Positions 17,854 through 26,683 of a DNA stretch of 64,000 nt are shown here, one piece after another (within the stretch, counting starts at the first letter, position 1; each line of letters starts with the position of its first letter). Source of the DNA: Xiashengella succiniciproducens (GTDB lineage: Bacteria > Bacteroidota > Bacteroidia > Bacteroidales > Marinilabiliaceae). Where the stretch lies: contig NZ_CP098400.1 in the NCBI RefSeq assembly GCF_023674465.1, positions 1,454,801 through 1,518,800 of the forward strand. The letters are read 5' to 3'. Under the pieces are notes generated by a model, which saw only the letters and a program-made list of their open reading frames with translations, made no database searches and was not told the DNA's origin. The position numbers were made by a program, and so were the translations under genes.

Positions 17854-17984
17854 CGGTAACACGCGGTATAGTTAATTGCCTGTGCAGTGCATATTCGAGC
17901 GGTACAGCTCGTATCCAAAGTAGTTGTGACTTGATAGGAAAGTGCTTCGAAATCGGCAACTAACCATACCGCCAAACGTTAGCA
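17854..17984 (+). repeat. attC site 6
   Basis: R'' CGGTAAC (17854-17860) is complementary to GTTACCG opening the BREX cassette at 7580. R' is GTTAGCA (17978-17984). Its body (GCGGTATAGTTAATTGCC ... GGCAACTAACCATACCGC) is almost the same as attC 15. Confidence 0.87.
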
Positions 17985-18026
17985 TTAATGCAAAAAAAAG
18001 ACACTCAACCAAATAAATTACTTACC

Positions 18027-18473
18027 ATGAAAAAATTTTGCTTTTTAGGATTACTGCTTCTATTTTTCTATCAACTAACATCAGCTCAGTCAGATGATAA
18101 GTATAAAGAGACACTAATTAAATTGTTTAGAGTTTCTCATACAGAGCAAACTTATGAAGTTGCTATAAAACAGATGTTTTCAGTGTTTAAACAGCAACAG
18201 TCAAATGTACCCACAGAAATATGGAATGATTTAGAAAAAGAAATGAATAAAACTTCAATGGATGATTTAATATCAATGTTGATACCAGTGTATAGCAAAC
18301 ATCTGACAATTGAAGACTTAAATGAATTAATTAAATTTTATGAATCACCAGTTGGACAAAAATATGCAGAGAAGAATCCATTGATTATGCAAGAATCAAT
18401 GCAAGTTGGCCAACATTGGGGACAAAAAATAGGAATGGAATTTGTAAATAAGCTCAAAGAGAAGGGATATTAA
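18027..18473 (+). CDS. DUF2059 secreted protein (cassette 7)
   Basis: A 148-residue protein from the ATG at 18027, where the signal peptide MKKFCFLGLLLLFF...SAQ begins; an in-frame ATG 13 codons upstream gives an unlikely polar extension. The mature part is all-helical with YKETLIKLFRVSHTEQTYE, QMFSVFKQQ and DLNELIKFYESPVGQKYAEK. This is the DUF2059 pattern, in which the ELIKFYESPxG segment is most conserved. The family is exported and of unknown role. Sole gene of cassette 7 (17979-18607); the next R'' box begins ten bases after the stop. Confidence 0.82.
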   Translation: MKKFCFLGLLLLFFYQLTSAQSDDKYKETLIKLFRVSHTEQTYEVAIKQMFSVFKQQQSNVPTEIWNDLEKEMNKTSMDDLISMLIPVYSKHLTIEDLNELIKFYESPVGQKYAEKNPLIMQESMQVGQHWGQKIGMEFVNKLKEKGY

Positions 18474-18482
18474 ATGCACTAA

Positions 18483-18613
18483 TGCTAACAAGCGGTCATA
18501 CGCAATGCGGGGTGTTGTGCCTGTTTTATTTGCAGCTCATTTATTAACCTTTGCAGTAACTCGACAAGTTAGCGCTTTGAATCCCGCACTGCGCATACCG
18601 CCGAACGTTAGCG
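18483..18613 (+). repeat. attC site 7
   Basis: R'' TGCTAAC (18483-18489) is complementary to GTTAGCA opening cassette 7. R' is GTTAGCG (18607-18613). Stem AGCGGTCATACGCAATGCGGG pairs with CCCGCACTGCGCATACCGCC leaving few unpaired bases, the clearest hairpin of the set. Confidence 0.88.
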
Positions 18614-18659
18614 GGCATAAAAAAAACGACACTGACACTATAATATTGATAGAAAGAAT

Positions 18660-19232
18660 ATGAGAATTAAATGGATAATATTTGTGTTTTTTGGATTACT
18701 AGGTACCAAAGGATTTTCTCAGACTGATAAAGAAACAACGAGAAAAACTGATTACCTGACATTTCAAACAGGATTTATAGTCGATGGATATAATTCGCTT
18801 GGTGTTCGTACATTTTTTGAATATCAAAGGGACTTAATGAAAAATTGGCAATATGGGATTTCTTATGAACACTCTCGACATTTTGGATTTTTTATGACTG
18901 ACCAACTTTATGACCTTAATAGTAATTTGAGCCAGTTGAGTATAAATGGATATTACAAATTGAATTTGATAAAAGATAGATTGTTTTGGACTGGAGGACT
19001 AGGACTTGGAGCATTGCATGTTAACTGGGATGATAATGATAGTTTTGGAGCGACTATTAATGCTAGTTTGACATTAAACATAAGGGTAACTAAAAGACTT
19101 TATTTTGAAAGCTCACCTTTGATTGTGTTAATACCATTTAATCGGATTTATTATTCACCCATGAATATTGACCATTTTGATAATTTTTATGCTTTTACAT
19201 TTTTCCCATTTGGAATAAAAGTGAAATTATGA
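18660..19232 (+). CDS. Putative outer-membrane beta-barrel protein (cassette 8)
   Basis: A 190-residue protein with a signal peptide (MRIKWIIFVFFGLLGTKGFSQ). The mature chain has repeated amphipathic strands (FEYQRDLMKNWQYGISYEHS, LSINGYYKLNLIKDRLFWTG, LTLNIRVTKRLYFESS) and ends with hydrophobic and aromatic residues (FTFFPFGIKVKL), as usual for small outer-membrane barrels inserted by BamA. Glycine-rich turns (GGLGLGALHV) occur between strands. No enzyme motif is seen. Sole gene of cassette 8 (18608-19374). The role is unknown. Confidence 0.6.
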   Translation: MRIKWIIFVFFGLLGTKGFSQTDKETTRKTDYLTFQTGFIVDGYNSLGVRTFFEYQRDLMKNWQYGISYEHSRHFGFFMTDQLYDLNSNLSQLSINGYYKLNLIKDRLFWTGGLGLGALHVNWDDNDSFGATINASLTLNIRVTKRLYFESSPLIVLIPFNRIYYSPMNIDHFDNFYAFTFFPFGIKVKL

Positions 19233-19250
19233 CAAGAAAAATTTACGACC

Positions 19251-19380
19251 CGCTAACACGCAATATAGCAAAAAGCGGTGAAGTGCTTAATTGGAACGGC
19301 TTTAGCCCGTTCCAACTTCATCTCGGCTTGATAAGGTATCACTCGCAATCCGCTTCATGCCATATTGCCATCCGTTGTGT
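19251..19380 (+). repeat. attC site 8
   Basis: R'' CGCTAAC (19251-19257) is complementary to GTTAGCG opening cassette 8. R' is GTTGTGT (19374-19380). Arms are ACGCAATATAGCAAAAAGCGG and CCGCTTCATGCCATATTGCC. Confidence 0.85.
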
Positions 19381-19415
19381 GCAAAACTAACTCAAACTCA
19401 AACACTAACTGAAAT

Positions 19416-20606
19416 ATGAAAAGATTAATAGTAATTACACTAACCCAAGTAATTATTGGGCTAATAAGCTGTAGTAGTCAGACAAAAGATTTAGACAATC
19501 TTGACAAAGTTTTAGAGAGAATTAGACAAATCGAAACAGCGTCATATTATTCAACTAATTTCTTCTGCTTTTCAGGGGACACAATACCAATAGATGAGAA
19601 AACCTTTGAATATTTTAATGAATATACTGTACCGGCAGACACATCTGTTGGAGCTTACTACGTAAAATTTGAATTATCAGACACTACAAAAATGATTTTT
19701 GCTTACGATGGAAAGATGAGAGCAAGAATTAATTGGAAAGAAAATAACTTTGAGACTGACGATTTTAGTAAAAATCCATGGCCATATAGAACAGTAATTG
19801 CTCCTTTCTTTGCAAAATCCAAAGCCTTGATTGAATATGCTTTAACAACTAAAGATAGCATCAAAATCGATTCTGTTTTTTATAAAAACTCTGTTGCTTA
19901 CAAAATATCAATTTTTAATGAGGAAGTGGAATTAGTCGGTAGACTTCCAATACATATTTCAGAATTAGGTTCCAACGAAGGTGTTATATCGGAATATATC
20001 ATATGGATAAATAGAAAAACGAACCTTCCGTATAAATTCCAAAGAACGCTACCTGCAAATACAATGATTGAGGAAATTAGTAATTTGAAAATTAACAATC
20101 TCAATAGAAACAATTTTGCTATTTCAAATTATATACCTGTGGATATGCCTACAAGAACAGAAGCAGATAATAAGCCTAAAATAGATTTAATCAACAGTAT
20201 TGCATTTAACTATCAATTAAATGATTTGGAAAATAAATCCCATTCCCTGAAAGACATTTCAAGTAAAGTGTACATGATTAATTATACGAGTATGTTTTGC
20301 GGACCTTGTGGATTGTCTGTGGAATTTTTAAATGATTTGAGCAAAAAATATAGTAAAGAGGATTTTAGTTTTGTCAGTTTGTACAATGAAAATGAGAAAA
20401 AAGGATTGCTAAATTACATAAAACAACATGAGATAAAATATGAAATTTTACTCGCTGATAAAACAACATTAGATTCTTATAATTTGCATTTAACGCCTAC
20501 ATTTCTTATTCTGGACAATAATAAGAGAATTAGTAAAATAATCTATGGTTATAAAAAAGGGGAAACTGAGATTGAAATTGAAAATGCAATTAAAACATTA
20601 TTATAA
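19416..20606 (+). CDS. Thioredoxin-fold lipoprotein, TlpA-like (cassette 9)
   Basis: A 396-residue protein with a lipoprotein signal peptide (GLISC, Cys at residue 19). Residues 30-240 resemble the LolA/outer-membrane-lipoprotein-like beta domain often found before a thioredoxin domain in Bacteroidota, with YIIWINRKTNLPYKFQR. From about residue 265 a redoxin domain follows: YMINYTSMFCGPC with the active-site pair C295-G-P-C298, then FVSLYNENEK and LTPTFLILDN with the cis-proline Thr-Pro. It is probably a periplasm-facing disulfide reductase. Sole gene of cassette 9 (19375-20740). It is the second thioredoxin-fold lipoprotein of the array, but not a copy of that at 494. Confidence 0.75.
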   Translation: MKRLIVITLTQVIIGLISCSSQTKDLDNLDKVLERIRQIETASYYSTNFFCFSGDTIPIDEKTFEYFNEYTVPADTSVGAYYVKFELSDTTKMIFAYDGKMRARINWKENNFETDDFSKNPWPYRTVIAPFFAKSKALIEYALTTKDSIKIDSVFYKNSVAYKISIFNEEVELVGRLPIHISELGSNEGVISEYIIWINRKTNLPYKFQRTLPANTMIEEISNLKINNLNRNNFAISNYIPVDMPTRTEADNKPKIDLINSIAFNYQLNDLENKSHSLKDISSKVYMINYTSMFCGPCGLSVEFLNDLSKKYSKEDFSFVSLYNENEKKGLLNYIKQHEIKYEILLADKTTLDSYNLHLTPTFLILDNNKRISKIIYGYKKGETEIEIENAIKTLL

Positions 20607-20614
20607 AGTTCAGC

Positions 20615-20746
20615 ACACAACATCATATATAAAAATATTGGGGGGTTAAGTGGTTACTCGAAAGTTTCTGCCCCGCAGAAACTTTTGTAACGGCAGACAA
20701 GTCTGTCTCCCGCAGCCCCAACATTTCATATACGCAACCGTTAACC
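20615..20746 (+). repeat. attC site 9
   Basis: R'' ACACAAC (20615-20621) is complementary to GTTGTGT opening cassette 9. R' is GTTAACC (20740-20746). Arms are ATCATATATAAAAATATTGGGG and CCCCAACATTTCATATACGC. Confidence 0.85.
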
Positions 20747-20981
20747 ACAAACATAAAAAACAGCAGCATATGTACAAATTATTGACACATCAATGGAAAG
20801 AGAAAATTCGATCTTCATTTTGGCAAAAGAATATTATACTAAATATTGTACTTGGTATTTTAGGATTGTATCTCATATTAAATTTTATTGCAGTTAGCTT
20901 TTTTGCAGATAAAATACTGCTTGATGTATTTAAAGATTGTGATGTAATTGAATCATTTACAAGGTTATTATTCTACTATTT

Positions 20982-22715
20982 CCTAAATTGAGCGATTCGT
21001 AATTTCACCTGCCCCCGTCGTCTCACTTGATTTCAAAAAAACGGAAATTTTCTCAGAGGTAGGCTTCTTTCGTGTACTTTTTCAACGAAAATTCAGTTCT
21101 GTTTTTCACTCAAACCGAACTTTATCGCATTTTCTATGGGTCTGGACATAAGTCTCCCATTACCACTACGGGTTTACAATCCTGAGGTATGTTGTTCTGC
21201 CTTATGCAAACTGAATTTTCGGCGGTGACTGACACCGTTCCCATAACTCTTCAATATTTATCGTTTCATAAATTACTCTGGTGACATTCAGGACAATACT
21301 CCTTGCCCTTGAGGTTATCTTGACAGCAAAATCAATAAGCTTTCTTCTGAATGTATTAGGATATACGGTTACCGGAATAACCTCTGCGGTAACATCTTGT
21401 TTGTATGCTTCGAAAATAAAGTGTGTAACTACCAGCATAAAATAATAGGCTCTGTTCATTCCAAAGGATTTAAAAGGAAGTTGTTCTCTGGTAGCAAGCT
21501 CTTTAATGCTACGATGTATCAACTCGTCGGCTCCTCTTTGGTGTGATTTTCGTATGATGGTATCAGCTTTAAACCACTCATCTCCACCGGATGCCCGAAG
21601 CCTTTTGTCAGCGACAGGACAGTTCCCGATATTGGTATAGATGACGCTGTCAGGCTTACCAAATTCCATTACGTACTGCCCGGTATCATCCCGGTGCAAT
21701 CTGGTAAAAAAGCAACGACGAAACTTGGACCAGGATTTCAACTTGCTGGCAAATTCCGCAAATTGCCAGACTGCTTTATTTTTAGTGATTTTGCCCAAAG
21801 TGTCAATGGGTAAAGCCTTTACATATTCAGTAACATCATTGTACAATTTTCCTGTTGTAATGTAATGTATATTAAGCTCTTGCTCGAATATCTCGTACGC
21901 TTTCTGATCCGCAAACCCACTATCGGCGCACACCACAATAGGGACTTCTTTGGAGTATCTCTTGCGTATCAGATTTACTATAGAGCGTACCCTGTCGGTG
22001 TAATCTGATCCATGATTGGAATGAGCACTTCCTTTTCTAAAGGTCACGTCTATCAGAAACGAGCCCCAGCATATATGAAGTGGCTGAAACCCTTTCTTAC
22101 GCTTGTAAGTGACCTCGCAACCTTCGCGTTTCGCAGCATCGTCATTATCCAAAACCATGGTGTCAATGCCCAGTTCTATAACTTTGGGTTTGGATATGTG
22201 AAGCCTCCAGATAAACAGTTCATTAAGTATCTTATTGAATACCGAGTTTGAAATAACGGACAGCTTCCCAAAAAAACGTTTGACCTGGTGAGAAGAGGCC
22301 AATTGGTCGGTCTTGCATTCAAGCAAACATGCATATCCTTCATCCTTTTTACTTTGATCAAAACTGCTTATGGCCATATTTGTGCCATCTATAAAAAATG
22401 CAACAATCTGTTTTACAAACTGTTGAAGCTGCAAGCCTTTGCTGTTTCCAGTAAGCAGAGAAGAAACATTACGCGATATTAGCCCATATAAGCCAATTTG
22501 CTCAGTGTAGCGAAGAAATAAAGGGAGCCCTCCACGACCAGAAATTTTATTGGTTGTAATGCCGATTTTTGTTATCTTCGTACTCATAAAAGATAGTCTT
22601 GTGCACCTAAATGGTGAAGTGTTGTTTTTTTATTTTAATACCTCTAAAATACACATTATCAAGGTTATAAGCAAGCTATCTTTTATTTTTTTTTGTATAA
22701 ATCGCTCAATATAGG
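20982..22715 (-). mobile_element. IS1380-family insertion sequence, 1734 bp
   Basis: Inverted ends are CCTAAATTGAGCGATT (left) and CCTATATTGAGCGATT (right, read inward), with the 5-bp target duplication TATTT at 20977-20981 and 22716-22720. The empty site is present at 32265-32280 in the second copy of the same cassette, so the boundaries are exact rather than guessed. Confidence 0.93.
21202..22587 (-). CDS. IS1380-family transposase
   Basis: A 461-residue DDE transposase. Family-typical parts are the N-terminal LPLFLRYTEQIGL, the ELGIDTMVLDNDDAAKREG block with the first catalytic Asp, VVCADSGFADQKAYE with the second, and a C-terminal RGADELIHRSIKELATREQLPFKSFGMNRAYYFM block with the Glu. 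It starts with MSTKITKIGITT close to the right end of the element and lies on the strand opposite to the cassette genes. It appears intact. Confidence 0.93.
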   Translation of the reverse strand: MSTKITKIGITTNKISGRGGLPLFLRYTEQIGLYGLISRNVSSLLTGNSKGLQLQQFVKQIVAFFIDGTNMAISSFDQSKKDEGYACLLECKTDQLASSHQVKRFFGKLSVISNSVFNKILNELFIWRLHISKPKVIELGIDTMVLDNDDAAKREGCEVTYKRKKGFQPLHICWGSFLIDVTFRKGSAHSNHGSDYTDRVRSIVNLIRKRYSKEVPIVVCADSGFADQKAYEIFEQELNIHYITTGKLYNDVTEYVKALPIDTLGKITKNKAVWQFAEFASKLKSWSKFRRCFFTRLHRDDTGQYVMEFGKPDSVIYTNIGNCPVADKRLRASGGDEWFKADTIIRKSHQRGADELIHRSIKELATREQLPFKSFGMNRAYYFMLVVTHFIFEAYKQDVTAEVIPVTVYPNTFRRKLIDFAVKITSRARSIVLNVTRVIYETINIEELWERCQSPPKIQFA

Positions 22716-23979
22716 TATTTATTATTTGACTTGATTGCGAGGTTTTTCTTTCAACAACTACCAACCATCTCGATTCAACCATATCTTACGCTTCCAATAA
22801 AAAAAAACACATTAATACATTATCCAATTATAAAAAGTGTGTTCAGCTTTTTCAATCTATTGGCAATTCTACTTATACTCCCTTTTTTTATCAAGAATAT
22901 TTATCTAACACAGAGTTTTCAGTTCAGTTTGTTATGGATCGTTACAGTATTATCACTGATTGCTGGAAATAATTTCCTCAATTTTTCCTTAAAGAAATAT
23001 TTTTCGAGACAAGCTCTAATATCGCTACTATTTCTATCATTTGTTGGACTTTTGATTTATCTCGACATTGCTAAAATCATATCTATATCAGAATATTTTT
23101 CAGCAGCTATTTTCTATTTGGTAAATACCACCACTTTTATTTTTGTTCCAGCTTTATTTGCGGTAATATCCTATTATTGGGCCTATACTATATTAAAAAA
23201 CAACGCTTATATTGAAGATTCTCAAAAATTGACGATAAAAAAAAGTAATGGATTTTCTTTCTTAAATAATTATGGAGAAATAGGTCAACTAATTGGAGTT
23301 GAATTGAAAATGATTTTACGAAACAAAAGACCTCGATCACTTTTGTATATAAGTGGATTGTTTGTACTTTATGGTTTCATGTTCTATAAAAACGAGAATT
23401 TGGATAATTACATAATATTAAGTTTGTCAGGTCTTTTATTACCTGCAATGTTTTCTACAAACTATGGACAATTCCTATTCTCATGGGAAAGTTCATTTTT
23501 TGATAGTTATTTGACAAACAAAATTTCCCATTTCAACTATATAAAGTCGAAACACATATTTTTTTCAATATCAAGTTCAATCGGATTTTTACTTGTTCTG
23601 CCATACGCGTTGATTAGTTCAAAAATCGCTTTCATTAATGCCGCTTTCTTATTGTATAATATTGGTATATCGTCAATAATAATGATGTTCTTTTGCACTT
23701 TTAATACATCATATATAGATTTAGGTAAAAGTCAATTTATGAACTATCAAGGTACGGGCATAACGCAATTTTTAGTAATTCTACCAATAATAGGAATTCC
23801 GCTATTAATCTATTTTCTACATAAAATACTTGGAATTCTTCCCTATTACTATTATTCAATAGCTGTAATAGGATTAATTGGAATAGCATTAAATAAACAT
23901 ATGTTGGAAATGGTTGAAAGCCGTTTTATGAAACGTAGATATAAAATGGCTGTAGGTTTTAGAAAAAAATAAGAAAATT

Positions 23980-24669
23980 ATGATTGAGATATTTAATCTT
24001 CAAAAAGTATACGGAACTCAAATGGCTCTTTCCGTTGACAATCTTAAAATAGCCAAAAATGACTTTGTTGGTTTAGTAGGCAACAATGGAGCAGGAAAAA
24101 CAACCATGCTTAGCTTAATACTCGACTTAATTGAACCTACAAAAGGATATGTAACATCAAAATTGATAAAAGTTTCAGATTCTGATGAGTGGAAAAGTTA
24201 TACTGGATCATTTCTAAATGAAGGTTTTCTTATTCCTTTTTTGAGTCCTATTGAATTTTTTGAGTTTATTGGAAGTTTGCACGGAAAAAACAGTGCTGAT
24301 ATTAAAGATTTTCTGGAAGAGAATGAGCAATTTTTCAAGCAAGATGCTTTTTCCGGTAAATATATTCGAGAACTGTCGGCAGGGAATAAAAATAAAATTG
24401 GCATTTTAGCTTCATTCCTTTCAAAACCAGAGATACTAATTCTTGATGAACCTTTTTCTAATCTGGATCCAAGTTCTCAATCTTGGTTAAAATCAAAATT
24501 AAAAGCACTAAGCAATGAAGGTGTTACAATATTGATTTCAAGCCATGATTTAAAACATGTAACTGAAGTGTGTAATCGAATACTTTTACTTGAAGATGGT
24601 CATATTGTTAAAGACACAAATACAAGTAATGAAACATTGATTGAGTTGGAGCAATATTTTGACATCTAA
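23980..24669 (+). CDS. ABC transporter ATP-binding protein (cassette 10 copy)
   Basis: A 229-residue ATPase with Walker A GNNGAGKTT (about residues 34-42), signature ELSAGNKNKIGI and Walker B ILILDEPFSNLD, then the H-loop ISSHD. The signature is SAGN in place of SGGQ, common in exporter ATPases of Bacteroidota. It begins 7 bp after the permease and forms a two-gene exporter. It is identical to the copy at 33533-34222. Because its permease is interrupted here, this copy probably has no membrane partner unless it pairs with the intact permease of cassette 17. The substrate is unknown. Confidence 0.88.
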   Translation: MIEIFNLQKVYGTQMALSVDNLKIAKNDFVGLVGNNGAGKTTMLSLILDLIEPTKGYVTSKLIKVSDSDEWKSYTGSFLNEGFLIPFLSPIEFFEFIGSLHGKNSADIKDFLEENEQFFKQDAFSGKYIRELSAGNKNKIGILASFLSKPEILILDEPFSNLDPSSQSWLKSKLKALSNEGVTILISSHDLKHVTEVCNRILLLEDGHIVKDTNTSNETLIELEQYFDI

Positions 24670-24679
24670 AAATGTCAGT

Positions 24680-24810
24680 GGTTAACAAGCAATATAACCA
24701 ATGTCGGGCGCGGTGGTAGCTTGAAAGCGTCTGCCCCGCTCAAAGTTTTGTAACGGTTGACAGGGATGTCGCCCGCATTCCGCCACTGGTCATATTGCAA
24801 ACCGTTGTAC
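24680..24810 (+). repeat. attC site 10
   Basis: R'' GGTTAAC (24680-24686) is complementary to GTTAACC opening cassette 10 at 20740. R' is GTTGTAC (24804-24810). The body is identical to attC 17. It ends cassette 10 (20741-24804). Confidence 0.87.
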
Positions 24811-24853
24811 CGCATGCAAAAACCGAAGTGCAATTAACTTGGATTATAGATAA

Positions 24854-25126
24854 GTGAAAAAGATTCATATAGATAAAAACGGACGTGAATTCATAAAAGA
24901 GACTTACTTCGTTGGTGGAAAAATGAAATTCCGAAGAGTTTATGTAATTGATGGCATTCCGGCCGATGAATTTTACGAGAAAAATGCGACTGACTTGGAC
25001 TTCTATTTGAATGGAGACTATGAGTTAATAAATAGCGCAAAAGATTTTAATAATCATTTCAAAGAGCAAGACAACAAAGAACCTGATTCGGTTGATAATG
25101 AAGGTTTAGAAAACCTGCCTTTTTAA
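24854..25126 (+). CDS. Small hypothetical protein (cassette 11, first gene)
   Basis: A 90-residue acidic/basic protein starting at GTG. The N-terminal half is beta-prone (KKIHIDKNGREFIKETYFVGGKMKFRRVYVIDGI) and contains IPADEFYEKNATD; the C-terminal third is very acidic (NKEPDSVDNEGLENLPF). No signal peptide or family is recognised. It lies 26 bp before the PNPOx-like gene in the same two-gene cassette and could be an accessory or an unrelated partner. Confidence 0.5.
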   Translation: MKKIHIDKNGREFIKETYFVGGKMKFRRVYVIDGIPADEFYEKNATDLDFYLNGDYELINSAKDFNNHFKEQDNKEPDSVDNEGLENLPF

Positions 25127-25152
25127 AACCTTGACAATCAGAAAGAATAATA

Positions 25153-25638
25153 ATGAAGCATTACCATTTACATAATCGACCAAATAGAGAACTGACTAAA
25201 AAATCAGACATTGATAGAATCCTTGAAAAAGGAAAATTTGCTGTGATTTCAATGTGTCGAGAGAATGAACCGTATATCGTCACGCTTAGTTATGGATATG
25301 ATGCCGAAAATGATACACTTTATTTTCACTGCGCTAAAAATGGTCTCAAGTTGGATTTTTTGAATTCTAACAAAAATGTTTGTGCGACAGTAATTGAGGA
25401 TAAAGGATATGTAATGGACGAATGCGGACATGAATATGAATCTGTTGTTTTCTGGGGTGATATGCAAATTGTAAAAGATTTGCACGAAAAGAAACATGGT
25501 ATGAGCATTTTACTTCTTCATTTAGAGGAGAAGGATTCGGTAATCAAAGAAAAGCAGTTGAAATCGGATGACTATTACTCAAAAATGGAAATTTTGAAAC
25601 TTAGAGTTAGACAGATTCACGGAAAAGCTGGACGATAA
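25153..25638 (+). CDS. Pyridoxamine 5'-phosphate oxidase family protein, NimA-like (cassette 11)
   Basis: A 161-residue protein with a split-barrel FMN-binding fold: RELTKKSDIDRILEKGKFAVISM, a conserved Pro-Tyr strand (NEPYIVTLSYGYD), YFHCAKNGLKLDFL and NKNVCATVIEDKGYV. This order is that of the NimA/PNPOx-like group, some of whose members reduce nitroimidazole drugs. It keeps YFHxAxxGxKLD, which usually contacts the flavin phosphate. Whether it confers resistance cannot be told. It ends cassette 11 (24805-25788). Confidence 0.82.
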   Translation: MKHYHLHNRPNRELTKKSDIDRILEKGKFAVISMCRENEPYIVTLSYGYDAENDTLYFHCAKNGLKLDFLNSNKNVCATVIEDKGYVMDECGHEYESVVFWGDMQIVKDLHEKKHGMSILLLHLEEKDSVIKEKQLKSDDYYSKMEILKLRVRQIHGKAGR

Positions 25639-25655
25639 TATAATAATGCACGACG

Positions 25656-25794
25656 GTACAACATGCTGTGATACGGCAGCCGGGGCTCCACAGCATATAG
25701 TGGGTTTCGTTCTCGCCCGTCAGTCGCGCTTGGCCTGAAATTTTCGTAACTGGCAGAAATGCCCCGGCCGACCGCATACAGCCGGGCGTTGTAA
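25656..25794 (+). repeat. attC site 11 (longer class)
   Basis: R'' GTACAAC (25656-25662) is complementary to GTTGTAC opening cassette 11. R' is GTTGTAA (25788-25794). The 139-bp body has GATACGGCAGCCGGGGCTCC and GGCCGACCGCATACAGCCGG, close to the split attC 21. Confidence 0.85.
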
Positions 25795-25821
25795 AGCATT
25801 GAAAGAAACCAACGAACTAAC

Positions 25822-26520
25822 ATGAAACAAATAATAGGATTAGCAATATTGACTCTTTTATTTTCAAGTTGTTCTAATATGATTTTAGGAAAATATAGGA
25901 TGAGTATTATGCCACCATATTTAGACTATACATTTGGAATTAATAGATTCACACATTATGTAAATGGAGATGTTTATGGAGAATTTGGAAAAGGAACATA
26001 TTCAATAGAAAATGATACTTTGACATTGAATTTTATCGATTTGAAAAACAATGAGACAATTGTTTCTATTCGGGTTGATTCTGCAAAACAAGATAAGTTT
26101 CATTACAATTTTAGGATAGTTGATAAGGATTCAAAAGACACCTTTATTGGGGCGAATGTAGTCATATATAATAGTAAAGATTCCATTATAAATGAAGGAA
26201 TGACAAATTATGATGGAGAACTTGTTTTGACAGGAGAACAACGAGCAGACAAAATAATAGTATCATATATTGGATACGATGAAATAACAATAACGGATAA
26301 ATTTGGATATACTAATACTATATATATTGAATGGAATAGTGATTGGTTAAGGAAAATTGGAGAATCAACAAAAAAATATCAGGTATTAGAAAAAAACAGA
26401 AATATAATAAGATTGAGAAACTTAAATAATGATACTATAAGTTTGATTCGAAAGAGATTAAGTAAAAAATTAGATAAAGGAAAAATAACAAGAGAGAAAT
26501 TTATAAAAAAGATTGAATAA
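25822..26520 (+). CDS. Putative lipoprotein with a carboxypeptidase-like regulatory domain (cassette 12)
   Basis: A 232-residue protein with a lipoprotein signal (LFSSC, Cys at residue 17). The first domain has GKGTYSIENDTLTLNF, the pattern of small lipid-anchored proteins that start from a short Gly-x-Tyr repeat. Residues 95-165 (FIGANVVIYNSKDSIINEGM, NYDGELVLTG, VSYIGYDEITI) match a CarboxypepD_reg-like beta-sandwich as at the start of TonB-dependent receptors. The C-terminus is very basic and helical (LIRKRLSKKLDKGKITREKF). Sole gene of cassette 12; function unknown. Confidence 0.65.
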   Translation: MKQIIGLAILTLLFSSCSNMILGKYRMSIMPPYLDYTFGINRFTHYVNGDVYGEFGKGTYSIENDTLTLNFIDLKNNETIVSIRVDSAKQDKFHYNFRIVDKDSKDTFIGANVVIYNSKDSIINEGMTNYDGELVLTGEQRADKIIVSYIGYDEITITDKFGYTNTIYIEWNSDWLRKIGESTKKYQVLEKNRNIIRLRNLNNDTISLIRKRLSKKLDKGKITREKFIKKIE

Positions 26521-26527
26521 CAACGCT

Positions 26528-26657
26528 TTACAACACACAATATAAAACAGTTGGGGTTCAGTGGTTTGCAAGGGTTTGGTTCTCGCGCCAGCATTTTCCT
26601 CGGTGGATACAGACGCAGCCCGAAAACCCAACCGTTTCATATTGTCAAACGTTGTAA
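26528..26657 (+). repeat. attC site 12
   Basis: R'' TTACAAC (26528-26534) is complementary to GTTGTAA opening cassette 12. R' is GTTGTAA (26651-26657). Its body differs from attC 13 and 14 that follow, which fixes the duplicated unit downstream as a cassette. It ends cassette 12 (25789-26651). Confidence 0.85.
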
Positions 26658-26683
26658 GTAATGCCGAAAAACCCAGAAACCGA

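Larger units (their letters stand above)
7581..17978 (+). mobile_element. Cassette 6: 10.4-kb gene cassette carrying a BREX type 4-like operon
   Basis: It starts TTACCGCC at the attC 5 cut and ends in attC 6, whose R'' region GGCGGTAAC is the exact complement. The two ends therefore belong to one circularisable unit although they are 10.3 kb apart. It contains four tightly packed + strand genes (brxP, brxC-like, pglZ, brxL) with gaps of 7 and 8 bp and a 4-bp overlap, so they form one operon. There are C-rich spacer repeats inside both ends (7756-7812 and 17632-17691). The 280-bp leader holds one such repeat and no convincing gene. Confidence 0.85.
20770..23972 (+). pseudogene. ABC transporter permease gene interrupted by IS1380-family element (cassette 10)
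   Basis: The frame 20770-20981 continues at 22721-23972 once the IS and one TATTT copy are removed, giving the same 487-residue membrane protein as the intact copy at 32062-33525. The protein has about eleven hydrophobic segments (LYLILNFIAVSFFADKILL, LAILLILPFFI, and others) and a conserved polar block KMILRNKRPRS, as in DUF5687-type exporter permeases of Bacteroidota. It pairs with the ATPase gene directly downstream. Here it is inactivated after about 70 codons; any downstream translation would lack the first helices. Confidence 0.85.
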
